Shown in pieces: positions 35,186 to 43,888 of a stretch of DNA of 64,000 bases. The stretch covers positions 1,076,940 to 1,140,939 of the forward strand of contig NZ_LHVH01000017.1 in assembly GCF_001269885.1 (NCBI RefSeq), read 5' to 3'. The position numbers and the translations under genes were made by a program. Each line of letters starts with the position of its first letter. The first letter of the stretch is position 1. The notes below the pieces were generated by a model. It searched no databases and was not told the origin of the DNA. It saw only the letters and a program-made list of their open reading frames with translations. The stretch is from Pseudomonas kilonensis (lineage in GTDB: Bacteria; Pseudomonadota; Gammaproteobacteria; Pseudomonadales; Pseudomonadaceae).

Positions 35186-36402
35186 AAACAACCATCAAGA
35201 TGTGTGGCATCACCACGTTGGAAGATGCATTGGCGGCCGTGAGTGCGGGAGCCAATGCGCTGGGTTTTGTCTTTTCGCCAAGTCCGCGGCAGGTCAGTGC
35301 CGACGTGGTGCGCAGCATCATCAATCAGCTGCCGCCGTTTATCAGCACGGTCGGCGTATTTGTCGATGAACCGTTGCCCTTCGTGCTGGAGACGATCCAG
35401 CGTTCCGGCATTTCGATGGTCCAGTTGCAGGGCCATGAGAGCAACGAGTATTGCCAGCAGATCGACAAGCCAGTGATCAAGGGCTTCCGTGTCGCCGCTG
35501 AAGTGGATATCGACCTGATCAATAGCTATCAGGTGAGCGCTTATCTGTTCGATACCTATGTTGAGGGGCAAGACGGTGGTACGGGAAAGCGTTTCGATTG
35601 GGCGCTGTTGCAGCGCCGTCATTTTTCCCGCCCGGTGATCGTCGCCGGAGGCCTGAATGTGAACAACGTGCGGCACCTGATGGAGGCCTTGAGCCCGGAC
35701 GGGGTGGATGTCAGCAGCGGCGTCTCGGCAACCGCCACCACCAAGGACAGCGCAAAGATGCGCGCCTTTGTCTCGGCGGTCGAGGCGGCGGGGCAGGAGC
35801 CACGCCTGGAAAAGTTGGCATTCGGTGAAGTCGATATCCTGCGCGACGCATTCCATGACCGGCCACTGGTGGAGGTCAACGGCAAGCAGTTCCTGATTAA
35901 CTCGCTGACCGAGCAAGTACCCGCGACCCCGGCGCGGTTGCTGCACGTGGCGGCGCAACGAGTGTGCGAGGCCGCAGAGCTTTCCCCGGGGTTGAAGCTT
36001 GTAGGAGAGGAGGACAAGGGCGGAGTGTTGCTGGCTGCGGTCTCGTTGCTCTGCGGCCTGCCATTTGGCATTGCGCGCTGGTATCCGTCGGGGCTCGAAG
36101 GGCAGGTCAAGGTCGGCTTCGACTGTGAGTATATTTCCGGCGAGTTGTACCTCAACGGCGTCGAGCCCGGTGATAGGGTGGTGATTGTCGATGATCTGAT
36201 CAGCACCGGTGGCACGCTCATCGGTTTGATCGAGGCGGTGCGGCGGGCAGGCGCGCATGTCGAACAGATTATCTGTGTGGCCGAGAAGCTCGAGTACGCC
36301 GGCGTCGAGCGGGTGCGCAATGTCACTGGCCTGGAGGTCAAGACCCTGGTTCGCGTGCGAGTGTCCGGGGCCACTTCCAGCGTGGTCAGCGTCGCCTATT
36401 AA
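35182..36402 (+). CDS. Fusion: phosphoribosylanthranilate isomerase (TrpF-like) + type I phosphoribosyltransferase
   Basis: 406 residues. Residues 1-~200 are TrpF: catalytic Cys in IKMCGITTLEDAL, GANALGFVFSPSPRQVSADV, catalytic Asp in LFDTYVEGQDGGTGKRFDW, and the phosphate site GVDVSSGVSATA. Residues ~215-406 are a type I phosphoribosyltransferase with the PRPP motif VVIVDDLISTGGTLIGLIEA, closest by eye to the adenine/orotate class. TrpF isomerises N-phosphoribosyl-anthranilate to the 1-deoxyribulose form; the second domain could make, cleave or sense a phosphoribosyl compound. I know of no characterised protein with this pairing. It is translationally coupled to trpD (ATGA). Confidence 0.88.
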   Translation: MKTTIKMCGITTLEDALAAVSAGANALGFVFSPSPRQVSADVVRSIINQLPPFISTVGVFVDEPLPFVLETIQRSGISMVQLQGHESNEYCQQIDKPVIKGFRVAAEVDIDLINSYQVSAYLFDTYVEGQDGGTGKRFDWALLQRRHFSRPVIVAGGLNVNNVRHLMEALSPDGVDVSSGVSATATTKDSAKMRAFVSAVEAAGQEPRLEKLAFGEVDILRDAFHDRPLVEVNGKQFLINSLTEQVPATPARLLHVAAQRVCEAAELSPGLKLVGEEDKGGVLLAAVSLLCGLPFGIARWYPSGLEGQVKVGFDCEYISGELYLNGVEPGDRVVIVDDLISTGGTLIGLIEAVRRAGAHVEQIICVAEKLEYAGVERVRNVTGLEVKTLVRVRVSGATSSVVSVAY

Positions 36403-36427
36403 CGTCTGCAAGTGCGAGAACAGTGTG

Positions 36428-37678
36428 ATGAAAACCAGAATCTTTCCAGGATGGTACGTGGTGTTCGCGGCGCATCTGCTGCTGGCCCTTATCTTTGGTG
36501 GCGCTTACTCCTTCGGCGCGTTCTTTTCACAGATCCAGTCCAACTTCGATGTGGGGCGTTTTTCCGTGGCCTCGGTGTTTTCACTGACGGCGTTCATCTA
36601 CTACGTGGTCGGGGTGTTTTCCGGTTCCTTGGCGGATCGCATCTCTACCCGCGTCGTGGTCGGGGTGGGCATTGTCTTGCTGGCGCTGGGGTTCTTCCTC
36701 AGCAGCCTTGTCCCGGGATCGTTGCAACTATTCCTCGTGTGTTTCTGTTCCTTGGTCGGGCTGGGGGTAGGCCTGGTGTATGTGCCCACGGTGACCGCGG
36801 TCCAGCGCTGGTTCGTCAAGAATCGCAGCAAGGCTTCGGGCATTGCACTGGCGGGAACCGGGGTTGGAACGTTTGTCGGTCCATCCGCCGCCGGGCTGCT
36901 GATGCAGCACTTTTCCTGGGAGTCGACCTTGCAGATTTTTGCGGGGGCGATACTTGTGGTGGGGCTGCTGGTGGCGTCGCTGGTCAGGAGCAATCCGCAA
37001 GAGCTGGGGCTCTTTCCGGATGGCTTCACTCCGGCTGATGCGAGCCCCGGGCGTCAGGCGGCGCCCAGCGGCATGCGCCTGGCCGAGGCGGCGAGTACAG
37101 GGCGGTTCTGGTGGTATTTCGGGGCGATATTTTTTGGTTCGGTTGGGCTATTTCTCGCGCTTGTGCACATCAACCCCTACGCGCGGCAGTTTGGTATTTC
37201 CGCCACCCAGGCCAACTTGTTGATCGGGCTGATCGGTGTGGGCAACGTCGCCGGCCGCTTGTTTCTGGGCAGCATCGGGGACCGGATGGGCGCGCGTCGC
37301 CTGCTGATCGTTCTGACCTTCGCGCTGGTGCTGCTCAATCTACTGTGGCTGGGTGCCCATACGTTCACCACGCTGGCGCTGTTCGCCCTGTGTTTTGGTG
37401 TGGCCAATGGTGGCTGTATATCCCTTTACCCATCGGTGGCCGCCAGTTGGTTCGGCACGGCGAATCTGGGGGCGATCCTGGGCTCGCTCTACATATCGGT
37501 AGGGGTGGCCGCCTTGATCGGCGGGAGCGTCGCGGGGCTGCTGTTCGACCTGTATCAGAGTTACTCGGCGTCGATCCTGCTGGGTGCGCTCTGTGCGCTG
37601 CTATCGGTGGTGTTCGTCCTGATTGCCGGGCGCCAGGTGCCTGAAGTTGCGATCCCGGCGGCCTCGGCGGGTTCCTGA
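36428..37678 (+). CDS. Major facilitator transporter, OxlT/monocarboxylate-like
   Basis: 416 residues from the ATG at 36428, twelve predicted helices. The start FPGWYVVFAAHLLLALIFGG and the loop LADRISTRVVVGVGIVLLAL are typical of the oxalate/formate antiporter class, as is AVQRWFVKNRSKASGIALAG. The class moves small carboxylates. Inside the operon it should import the acid substrate or export the product; direction cannot be read from sequence. Confidence 0.88.
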   Translation: MKTRIFPGWYVVFAAHLLLALIFGGAYSFGAFFSQIQSNFDVGRFSVASVFSLTAFIYYVVGVFSGSLADRISTRVVVGVGIVLLALGFFLSSLVPGSLQLFLVCFCSLVGLGVGLVYVPTVTAVQRWFVKNRSKASGIALAGTGVGTFVGPSAAGLLMQHFSWESTLQIFAGAILVVGLLVASLVRSNPQELGLFPDGFTPADASPGRQAAPSGMRLAEAASTGRFWWYFGAIFFGSVGLFLALVHINPYARQFGISATQANLLIGLIGVGNVAGRLFLGSIGDRMGARRLLIVLTFALVLLNLLWLGAHTFTTLALFALCFGVANGGCISLYPSVAASWFGTANLGAILGSLYISVGVAALIGGSVAGLLFDLYQSYSASILLGALCALLSVVFVLIAGRQVPEVAIPAASAGS

Positions 37679-37692
37679 GCGAGGGCGCGGTG

Positions 37693-39111
37693 ATGACAGA
37701 CGGTCTTGAGATTCATGACCTGTGTTCGGCGCTGGAGGTGCTTGAGCGTTACGGGCAAACCGTGGCATACATCGATGCACCGATTGATCCGAACCTGGAT
37801 TTATTAAGTGATTACCTGGGGGCGTACCGAACAGCGACCAACTCGGTGATGAGCGCTGAACAGCCTCTGCGCTTGTACCGCAAGCCGCGCACGGGGGCGT
37901 TTGCGGTGTTGCTGGGGGTTTTCGGCAGCCGGGCCAACACGCGGATTCTCCTGGACCCTCAAGGCCGGCACGGCACGGAGGTGTGCAACGCCGAGTTGGT
38001 GTATCGGGCGATCATGAGCCCGATCGAGCCGGTCATGGTGCGTTCTGCGGCGGAACGGGTGGTGGTGGAACAGCCCGACTTGCACACGCTGCTGCCCGCG
38101 CTCACATGTTCGGCCGGTGACCCGGGGCCGACCATTACGCTGGGTATGGTGTATGCCCGCGATGAGCGCAGTGGCGCGACCAATTGCTCGGTGCATCGCA
38201 TCACGATCAAGCCCTCTTCGGTGGCGATTGCGATCTATCCGGGAGGCGACCTGCAACGCCTGATTGATCTGCATACCCAGCGAGGCGAACGGTTGCCGGT
38301 TTCAGTCAATATTGGCATGGACCCGGCCATCTATATCGCGGCGGCCTTGAGTAAACCGGCCCTCGGTTTTGGTGACGACGAATTGGGCGTGGCAGGCGCA
38401 ATTCGCGGACGCGGTGTCGAGCTTGCGCCGTGTTATTCCAACGCCGGACGGTTTGTCGAACACGCGCAGATCGTGTTGGAGGCGAGCCTGGGGACCGAAA
38501 TGGAGGCGGAGTCAGAGGTTGGTGATGCGCACTCCATGCCGGAGTACCTGGGTTACTACTCACCGTGCGGCGAAGTCTCGACGCTGCGTGTGAGCGCCTT
38601 GAGTCACCGCCCGGGTGCCTTGTATCAGGCGCTCTCGGGGCCGGGTCGAGAGCAGTCGGAGTTATTGGGTGCGGGCCAGGAAGTATCGATCCTGCGGTTG
38701 CTCAGCGAGTGGGGAATGAACAGGCTGGTCAAGGATATCGTGGCGCAACCCGCCGGCGGCGGACACCTGTTTACCGTGTTGCAGGTGGTCAAGTCCTGCG
38801 AGGCGGATGATCAACTGGTCAGGCAGCTCTCGCAGCGCCTGCTCGAAGCCATCTCCAGCACCAAGAATATTGTGCTGGTGGACGAGGACGTCAACCCCTG
38901 TTCCTCCGAGGACGTGTTGTGGGCCATGTCCACCCGCTTTCGGGCAGAAATGGATATTCACGGCACCCGACCGCTGCCAGGCACGCCGCTTGATCCTACG
39001 CTGTCGAGCCTTTACTGCCCGGGGGAGTACACGGGGACCGCACCCAAAAGCGTCTTCGATTGCACGGTGCCGTTTGCCTTGCGCCCACGGTTTCGCCGGG
39101 CGTTTGCCTGA
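37693..39111 (+). CDS. UbiD-family prenylated-FMN decarboxylase
   Basis: 472 residues; the ATG at 37693 is preferred over a GTG one codon earlier. Family marks are ITLGMVYARDERSGATNCSV, RITIKPSSVAIAIYPGGDLQ, VSVNIGMDPAIYIAAA and VLVDEDVNPCSSEDVLWAMS. A glutamate sits in the active-site region SMPEYLGYYSP. UbiD enzymes reversibly decarboxylate aromatic, heteroaromatic or alpha,beta-unsaturated acids with prFMN made by a UbiX, which must come from elsewhere. It likely acts on the carboxyl group of the anthranilate-like intermediate. It lies 14 bp after the MFS gene. Confidence 0.9.
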   Translation: MTDGLEIHDLCSALEVLERYGQTVAYIDAPIDPNLDLLSDYLGAYRTATNSVMSAEQPLRLYRKPRTGAFAVLLGVFGSRANTRILLDPQGRHGTEVCNAELVYRAIMSPIEPVMVRSAAERVVVEQPDLHTLLPALTCSAGDPGPTITLGMVYARDERSGATNCSVHRITIKPSSVAIAIYPGGDLQRLIDLHTQRGERLPVSVNIGMDPAIYIAAALSKPALGFGDDELGVAGAIRGRGVELAPCYSNAGRFVEHAQIVLEASLGTEMEAESEVGDAHSMPEYLGYYSPCGEVSTLRVSALSHRPGALYQALSGPGREQSELLGAGQEVSILRLLSEWGMNRLVKDIVAQPAGGGHLFTVLQVVKSCEADDQLVRQLSQRLLEAISSTKNIVLVDEDVNPCSSEDVLWAMSTRFRAEMDIHGTRPLPGTPLDPTLSSLYCPGEYTGTAPKSVFDCTVPFALRPRFRRAFA

Positions 39112-39144
39112 GTGGTTTTTGCCCCTTTGAGTGATCCATCGTCT

Positions 39145-39816
39145 ATGCACTATTGCACCTTGTTGGTTGATTTCGATGGCACGCTGTTCGACACCCGCAA
39201 CGCGATCCGCAAAACCCTTGAAGCCCTGGCCCGCCGCCGTGGTGTGGCGCCGTTTGCCGTGCACTTGATCGACCAGGTGATCGATCAGGGACTCTCGTTG
39301 GTGGATATGCTGGCTGTGTTGCTGGGGCCTGCGGATGGGCTTGAGTTACCGGCGTGGGCCGCTGACTATCGGGCGATCTACAACGGCGGATTGGGCGTTG
39401 CCGAGAGTGCGCCTTATCCCGGTATTGAAACCATTTTGCAGCAGATGCACGAGGCGGGTAAGGAGCTGTTTATTGTTTCCAACAAGGGCGAGGTCTCGAT
39501 CCAGGCCACCCTTGAGCAATACCATCTGGGCTCGTATTTTCGCGGGGTAGTGGCGGCTGTCGGTGATCGCGCGCCCAAGCCGGGCCCGGAGAGCTTTTTT
39601 GAACAGATCAAGCCCCGGATGCGTCACGGCGACAACGCCCGGGTTCTGGTGATCGGCGACACCGAGATCGATCTCGGGTATGCCCGCAGCCTTGGCGTCG
39701 CGAGTTGCTGGGCCGCTTACGGGTACGGGCTGGCGTCACGCTGCGAGTTGCTGGCGCCGGATTTCGTTATCCTGACGGCGATGGATCTGCTGCGATTGGA
39801 AGATTGCCGCGCGTAG
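39145..39816 (+). CDS. HAD-family phosphatase, phosphoglycolate-phosphatase-like
   Basis: 223 residues from the ATG at 39145; a GTG at 39112, right after the UbiD stop, is an alternative. HAD motifs: I in LLVDFDGTLFDTRN, II in LFIVSNKGEVSIQ, III Lys in DRAPKPGPESFF, IV in VLVIGDTEIDLGYARSLG. The family removes phosphate from small metabolites. As the last gene of the operon it would suit dephosphorylation of the phosphoribosyl-derived intermediate made by the TrpD and TrpF domains. Confidence 0.88.
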   Translation: MHYCTLLVDFDGTLFDTRNAIRKTLEALARRRGVAPFAVHLIDQVIDQGLSLVDMLAVLLGPADGLELPAWAADYRAIYNGGLGVAESAPYPGIETILQQMHEAGKELFIVSNKGEVSIQATLEQYHLGSYFRGVVAAVGDRAPKPGPESFFEQIKPRMRHGDNARVLVIGDTEIDLGYARSLGVASCWAAYGYGLASRCELLAPDFVILTAMDLLRLEDCRA

Positions 39817-39978
39817 ATGCGGTCGGGCACCAGGAATCAGTCTACGGAACGAATAATTTGCCTATCAGGACGAACTCTTGGATGAGTTGGGTTTTGAAGC
39901 GTTTGGAATGACACCAGCGTTGGGGCTGCATGAAATTAGGCGCACCACGAAGGTAAAGGTCACCTATACCGCCGCCCA

Positions 39979-41028
39979 TCAGCTTTGGGAATTCTCCGAT
40001 GTCACAATCTGCAGCGCAATATGCACCCGGTGACGCACAGGATCGAACTGCTGCGCAGTCTGCAATTCCACCAGTAGATCCACCAGCGCCGTTGCAGTCT
40101 GGCGCGGCTGAGAATCGATCACCACGTCGACCAAACCCTGGGCCAGGGCTTGGCGTGACAGCTCGGTGGACTCCTGCAAAATGCAACAAAGCGCCGGGCG
40201 TTTGGGCAGTTGCGCCAAGGCGTTGATAATCCCGTCGCCACCGCCGCCTACCACGCACAACCCGCGCAAATCGTCATGCCGAACCAGCAGGTCGAGGGTT
40301 GCTTCTTCGGTGATGTCGCAGTTATCCAGATTGATCAGCGGCTCCAGCGGGCGCAACCCAGGTGCGTGTTCGGCCAAGTAACTGTGCAAGCCTTCGACCC
40401 GCTCCTGGTGACCAAGAAAGCGATGTCCGCCGAGCAGAATGCCGATGCTGCCTTTGCGCGCGCCACAGGTGCGGGCCAGCAGCCACCCCATCGTGCGCCC
40501 GACTACCTGATTGTCCTGGCCGACATAGGGCTCGGCCGCCGCCTCATGAATGCCCGACAGCAATGCCACCACGGGCACTCCGGCTTCGCGAATCTGGGCA
40601 AGGGCGGCGTTGATCAGCGGGTGGGCGAAGCTGACCACTGCCAGGCCGTCGCACTGCACCGCCAACTGTTCGATCTGGGCGATGATGGCGCTGGGGGTGC
40701 GATCAAAAACGTATTCGAATTGGCAGGTCAGGTTGGCCCCGGCCTGGCGCTGTGCGGCCTCGGTGATGGCTTGGGCCAGGTTGGCGTAGAACGCCTGGGC
40801 GGTACCCAGTAGCAGGATGCCGAAACGGTACGTGGGGCGACGTTCGAGAATGCGTTGGCCGATCAACCGCGCGGCAAAATAACCCACGGCTTCTGCGGCC
40901 TGAAGCACCTGTTTGGCAGTGGCTGGATTAACCGGGGCGCGAGCGTTGAGCACGCGGTCGACGGTGGCGACACTTAAGCCTGCGTGTTCGGCGACCGTGG
41001 CGATGGTGGGGCGTTTATTGTTACTCAT
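39979..41028 (-). CDS. LacI-family transcriptional regulator
   Basis: 349 residues. Helix-turn-helix and hinge: TIATVAEHAGLSVATVDRVL, then ATAKQVLQAAEAVGYF. The ligand domain of periplasmic-binding type includes LCVVGGGGDGIINALAQLP. VDRVL instead of the usual VSRVL and a long DNA-binding domain suggest a sugar-acid or inositol-type LacI subclass. It is divergent from the MocD-like operon, and a perfect palindrome at 41047-41066 overlaps the shared promoter region. Presumably it represses that operon. Confidence 0.9.
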   Translation of the reverse strand: MSNNKRPTIATVAEHAGLSVATVDRVLNARAPVNPATAKQVLQAAEAVGYFAARLIGQRILERRPTYRFGILLLGTAQAFYANLAQAITEAAQRQAGANLTCQFEYVFDRTPSAIIAQIEQLAVQCDGLAVVSFAHPLINAALAQIREAGVPVVALLSGIHEAAAEPYVGQDNQVVGRTMGWLLARTCGARKGSIGILLGGHRFLGHQERVEGLHSYLAEHAPGLRPLEPLINLDNCDITEEATLDLLVRHDDLRGLCVVGGGGDGIINALAQLPKRPALCCILQESTELSRQALAQGLVDVVIDSQPRQTATALVDLLVELQTAQQFDPVRHRVHIALQIVTSENSQS

Positions 41029-41046
41029 GATGCACCTTCAGAGCGT

Positions 41047-41066
41047 CTTGATAGAAAACTATCAAG
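41047..41066. promoter_or_regulatory. Candidate LacI-family operator
   Basis: CTTGATAG-AAAA-CTATCAAG, a perfect 8-bp inverted repeat with a 4-base spacer between the lacI-type gene and the MocD-like operon. A further half site, CTTGATAG, follows at 41089-41096. The repeated half sites favour a true regulator site. Confidence 0.65.
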
Positions 41067-41190
41067 CCCCGCAGGAGCTGGATGATAGCTTGATAGGGAA
41101 TGTATTCAAGACCTTGAGGGGGCCTTTCACGCTCTCTATATTTTCTTTCGCAAAGCACCTGACATCTCACGCTTGCGGAGAACAATAACA

Positions 41191-42279
41191 ATGTCTCAAG
41201 ACAACACCGCCTCTACTCGGGACTATCGCCTGACCGGCCCTGAAGCCGCCCGCGCGGCTGAAAAAGGCCTTGTATCGGCCAGTTGGTACCAGTCGCCCAT
41301 TTCCCGTCAACGCATGAAGCAACTGATGCAGCGCCGCGACGGCCCGGCCTTGCTCGACACCGCCATCTGGCTGCTGACCCTGCTGATCACCGGCTTCGGC
41401 GGCTACTGGTTCTGGGGCACTTGGGCTTGTGTGCCGTTTTTCCTTGCGTATGGCGTTCTATACGCCACCGCCTCCAACCCGCGCTGGCATGAAACCGTTC
41501 ACGGCACCGCCTTCAAGACCCGCTGGATGAATGATGCGCTCTACCAGGTGGCGAGCTTCATGTGCATGTTCGAGCCTCATGTGTGGCGCTGGAGCCATGC
41601 CCGGCACCATACCGACACCATCGTCGTCGGCCGCGATCCGGAAATCGTCGAACCGCGTCCACCGAGCTTGTTCATGATGCTGCTGAGCCTGTTCCAGATC
41701 CCGTTGCTGCTGAAGACGATGGGAGGCGTGTGCCGGCACGCGGTTGGCAAAATGGGTGCCGAGGAACAGACGTTCATCCCTGAGTCCGAATGGTCCAAGG
41801 TGTTCCTGGCGGCCCGCATCTGGCTGGTGATTTACGCCGTTGTCTTTGGCGCGGCGCTTTACCTGCACAGCTGGTTGCCGCTGATGTATATCGGCCTGCC
41901 CATCCTGTATGGCGGCTGGTTGTCCTACCTGTTAGGCCTCACCCAACATGTGGGCCTGGCGGAAGACGTGCTGGACCACCGTAGCAACTGCCGCACCATC
42001 TATATGAACCGGGTACTGCGCTTTCTGTACATGAACATGAACTATCACCTTGAGCACCACATGTACCCGATGGTGCCGTACCACGCCCTGGCGCAACTCC
42101 ATGAAGAGATCCGCCACGACTGCCCGCCGCCTTACGCCAACATAGGCGAGGCCTTCAAGGAAATCATTCCGACCCTCTTGAAGCAGCGCAAGGACCCGAC
42201 GTATTTCGTGCGACGCCCCGTCGGTAGCTCAAGGCCTGCCACCGACGCTCATCCACAGGCTGAAGCCACCCTGGGCTGA
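41191..42279 (+). CDS. Membrane fatty-acid-desaturase-fold oxygenase, MocD-like
   Basis: 362 residues with four membrane helices and three histidine boxes that bind the di-iron centre: RWHETVHG, HARHHTD and NYHLEHHMYP. The family hydroxylates or desaturates with oxygen and electrons from a ferredoxin. The following Rieske ferredoxin and ferredoxin reductase genes make the same trio as rhizopine-catabolism MocD, MocE and MocF, which remove the O-methyl group of 3-O-methyl-scyllo-inosamine. The isomerase at the operon end fits an inositol-like product. The substrate here is inferred from this context only. Confidence 0.82.
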   Translation: MSQDNTASTRDYRLTGPEAARAAEKGLVSASWYQSPISRQRMKQLMQRRDGPALLDTAIWLLTLLITGFGGYWFWGTWACVPFFLAYGVLYATASNPRWHETVHGTAFKTRWMNDALYQVASFMCMFEPHVWRWSHARHHTDTIVVGRDPEIVEPRPPSLFMMLLSLFQIPLLLKTMGGVCRHAVGKMGAEEQTFIPESEWSKVFLAARIWLVIYAVVFGAALYLHSWLPLMYIGLPILYGGWLSYLLGLTQHVGLAEDVLDHRSNCRTIYMNRVLRFLYMNMNYHLEHHMYPMVPYHALAQLHEEIRHDCPPPYANIGEAFKEIIPTLLKQRKDPTYFVRRPVGSSRPATDAHPQAEATLG

Positions 42280-42315
42280 CACCTTCCGGCTGTATCCCGA
42301 ACAAGAGAAAACGCC

Positions 42316-42636
42316 ATGAACGATCAATGGATCGATGTATGCGCCGTGGGCGAAATCAATGAAGAAGACGTCATTCGCTTCGACCACGGTCCGCATACCT
42401 ATGCCATCTACCGCTCTGCTGACAACGAGTTTTTTGCCACTGCTGGCCTGTGTACTCACGAGTCGATCCACCTGGCTGACGGCCTGGTGATGGACCATGT
42501 CATCGAGTGCCCCAAGCACAACGGGCGCTTTGACTATCGCACCGGCAAAGCCTTGGGGGCGCCAGTGTGCGTCAATCTCAAGACCTATCCGGTACGGGTC
42601 GACGCGGGACGGGTTCTGCTCGCCATTTCGGCTTGA
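42316..42636 (+). CDS. Rieske-type [2Fe-2S] ferredoxin, MocE-like
   Basis: 106 residues. The cluster ligands are C-x-H in GLCTHESIHLADG and C-x-x-H in IECPKHNGRFDYRTG. It is a small soluble carrier delivering electrons from the reductase to the desaturase-type oxygenase upstream. Length and neighbours match MocE and related three-component oxygenase ferredoxins. Confidence 0.88.
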   Translation: MNDQWIDVCAVGEINEEDVIRFDHGPHTYAIYRSADNEFFATAGLCTHESIHLADGLVMDHVIECPKHNGRFDYRTGKALGAPVCVNLKTYPVRVDAGRVLLAISA

Positions 42637-42654
42637 CCGCCAGGAGTGCACGCC

Positions 42655-43887
42655 ATGAATGCTCCACTGATTATCGTCGGCGCCGGCCATGCCGGTGGCC
42701 GTGCCGCGCTGACCTTGCGCGAGCAGGGTTATACCGGTCGGCTGATCCTGATCGGCGATGAACACCATTTGCCGTACGAGCGTCCTCCGCTGTCCAAGGG
42801 CTTGCTGCAGGGCACGATGGACCTGGACGATTGCAGCCTGTGGAGAGATAGCCAGCGCACTGGACTGAACATCGAACACCTGGCGGGCAACCCGGTAAAA
42901 AGCCTGGATCCGCAGCACCACCGCCTGCAATTGACCGACGGACGTTGGTTGCCCTACAGCCGATTACTGTTGGCGACCGGGGGCCGAGCGCGTCGCTTGT
43001 CCCTGGTGCCTGAACCTCTGGCCAACGTGCTTTACCTGCGCACCCATGACGAAGCCCTGGCCCTGCGCAGCGCATTGATGCCCGGCACGCGCCTGGTGAT
43101 CATCGGCGGTGGCTTTATCGGCCTCGAAGTCGCGGCAACGGCCCGGACCTTAGGCTGTCAGGTGACGTTGCTGGAAGTCGGGCCACGACTGGCCGGGCGA
43201 GTCTTGCCTGAAGCTGTGTCCCAGGCCTTGTTGGCATTGCATCGGCAACACGGCGTTGACGTGCGGCTGAACGTAGCGCTTGAAAGGGTACAAGGCATTG
43301 AACGCGCTGAGGCGGTGCAACTGGTGGACGGCCAGGTGCTGCCCTGTGACTGGGTGGTGGTCGGTATCGGCATGCAACCCAACATCGAATTGGCCGCGGC
43401 GGCGGGGCTTGAAGTGGGCCAGGGGATTCGAGTCGATGCCCAGTTGCGCACCAGCGCGCCAGACATCTTTGCTGCCGGCGATGTGTGTGAGTTTCGCCTG
43501 CACGCCGACGCGTTATTCCAGCGCCAGGAAACCTGGCGCAATGCCGAGACCCAGGGCCGCCACGCGGCATTGAATCTGTTGGGCGGCGAGTTGCCGTTCG
43601 AGGGTGTTCCCGGCTTCTGGTCTGATCAGTACGACTGGGGCTTGCAGACAGTGGGCGTGATCTCACCGACGCCACCTTCGGCCGTTCGTACCTTGGCAGG
43701 CGGTGGTCTGCTGCTGTTCTACCTGGACACCGAGCAACGTTTGCAAGGCGCCTGCGGTTGGGGGCAGGGCAACAGCGTTGCCAAGGACATCAAGTTGTGT
43801 GAACGGCTGATTGCCAACTTGACCCCACTCTCTGTGGACGCATTGGCCGACGCCGATGTGTCGCTCAAACATCTGCTAAGGCCCTGA
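42655..43887 (+). CDS. FAD/NAD(P)H ferredoxin reductase, MocF-like
   Basis: 410 residues from the ATG at 42655 (AGGAG upstream). The FAD motif is LIIVGAGHAGGRAALTLREQ, followed by YERPPLSKGLL; the NADH motif is LVIIGGGFIGLEVAATARTL; the second FAD motif is DIFAAGDVCEF. This is the putidaredoxin-reductase class. It reduces the Rieske ferredoxin encoded 18 bp upstream and thus drives the MocD-like oxygenase. Confidence 0.9.
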   Translation: MNAPLIIVGAGHAGGRAALTLREQGYTGRLILIGDEHHLPYERPPLSKGLLQGTMDLDDCSLWRDSQRTGLNIEHLAGNPVKSLDPQHHRLQLTDGRWLPYSRLLLATGGRARRLSLVPEPLANVLYLRTHDEALALRSALMPGTRLVIIGGGFIGLEVAATARTLGCQVTLLEVGPRLAGRVLPEAVSQALLALHRQHGVDVRLNVALERVQGIERAEAVQLVDGQVLPCDWVVVGIGMQPNIELAAAAGLEVGQGIRVDAQLRTSAPDIFAAGDVCEFRLHADALFQRQETWRNAETQGRHAALNLLGGELPFEGVPGFWSDQYDWGLQTVGVISPTPPSAVRTLAGGGLLLFYLDTEQRLQGACGWGQGNSVAKDIKLCERLIANLTPLSVDALADADVSLKHLLRP

Positions 43888-43888
43888 C

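Noticed and set aside
39817..39978. Possible gene remnant between the HAD and LacI genes
   Set aside because: A short frame reads FGMTPALGLHEIRRTTKVKV, but I find no family match and no start; left as plain intergenic sequence.
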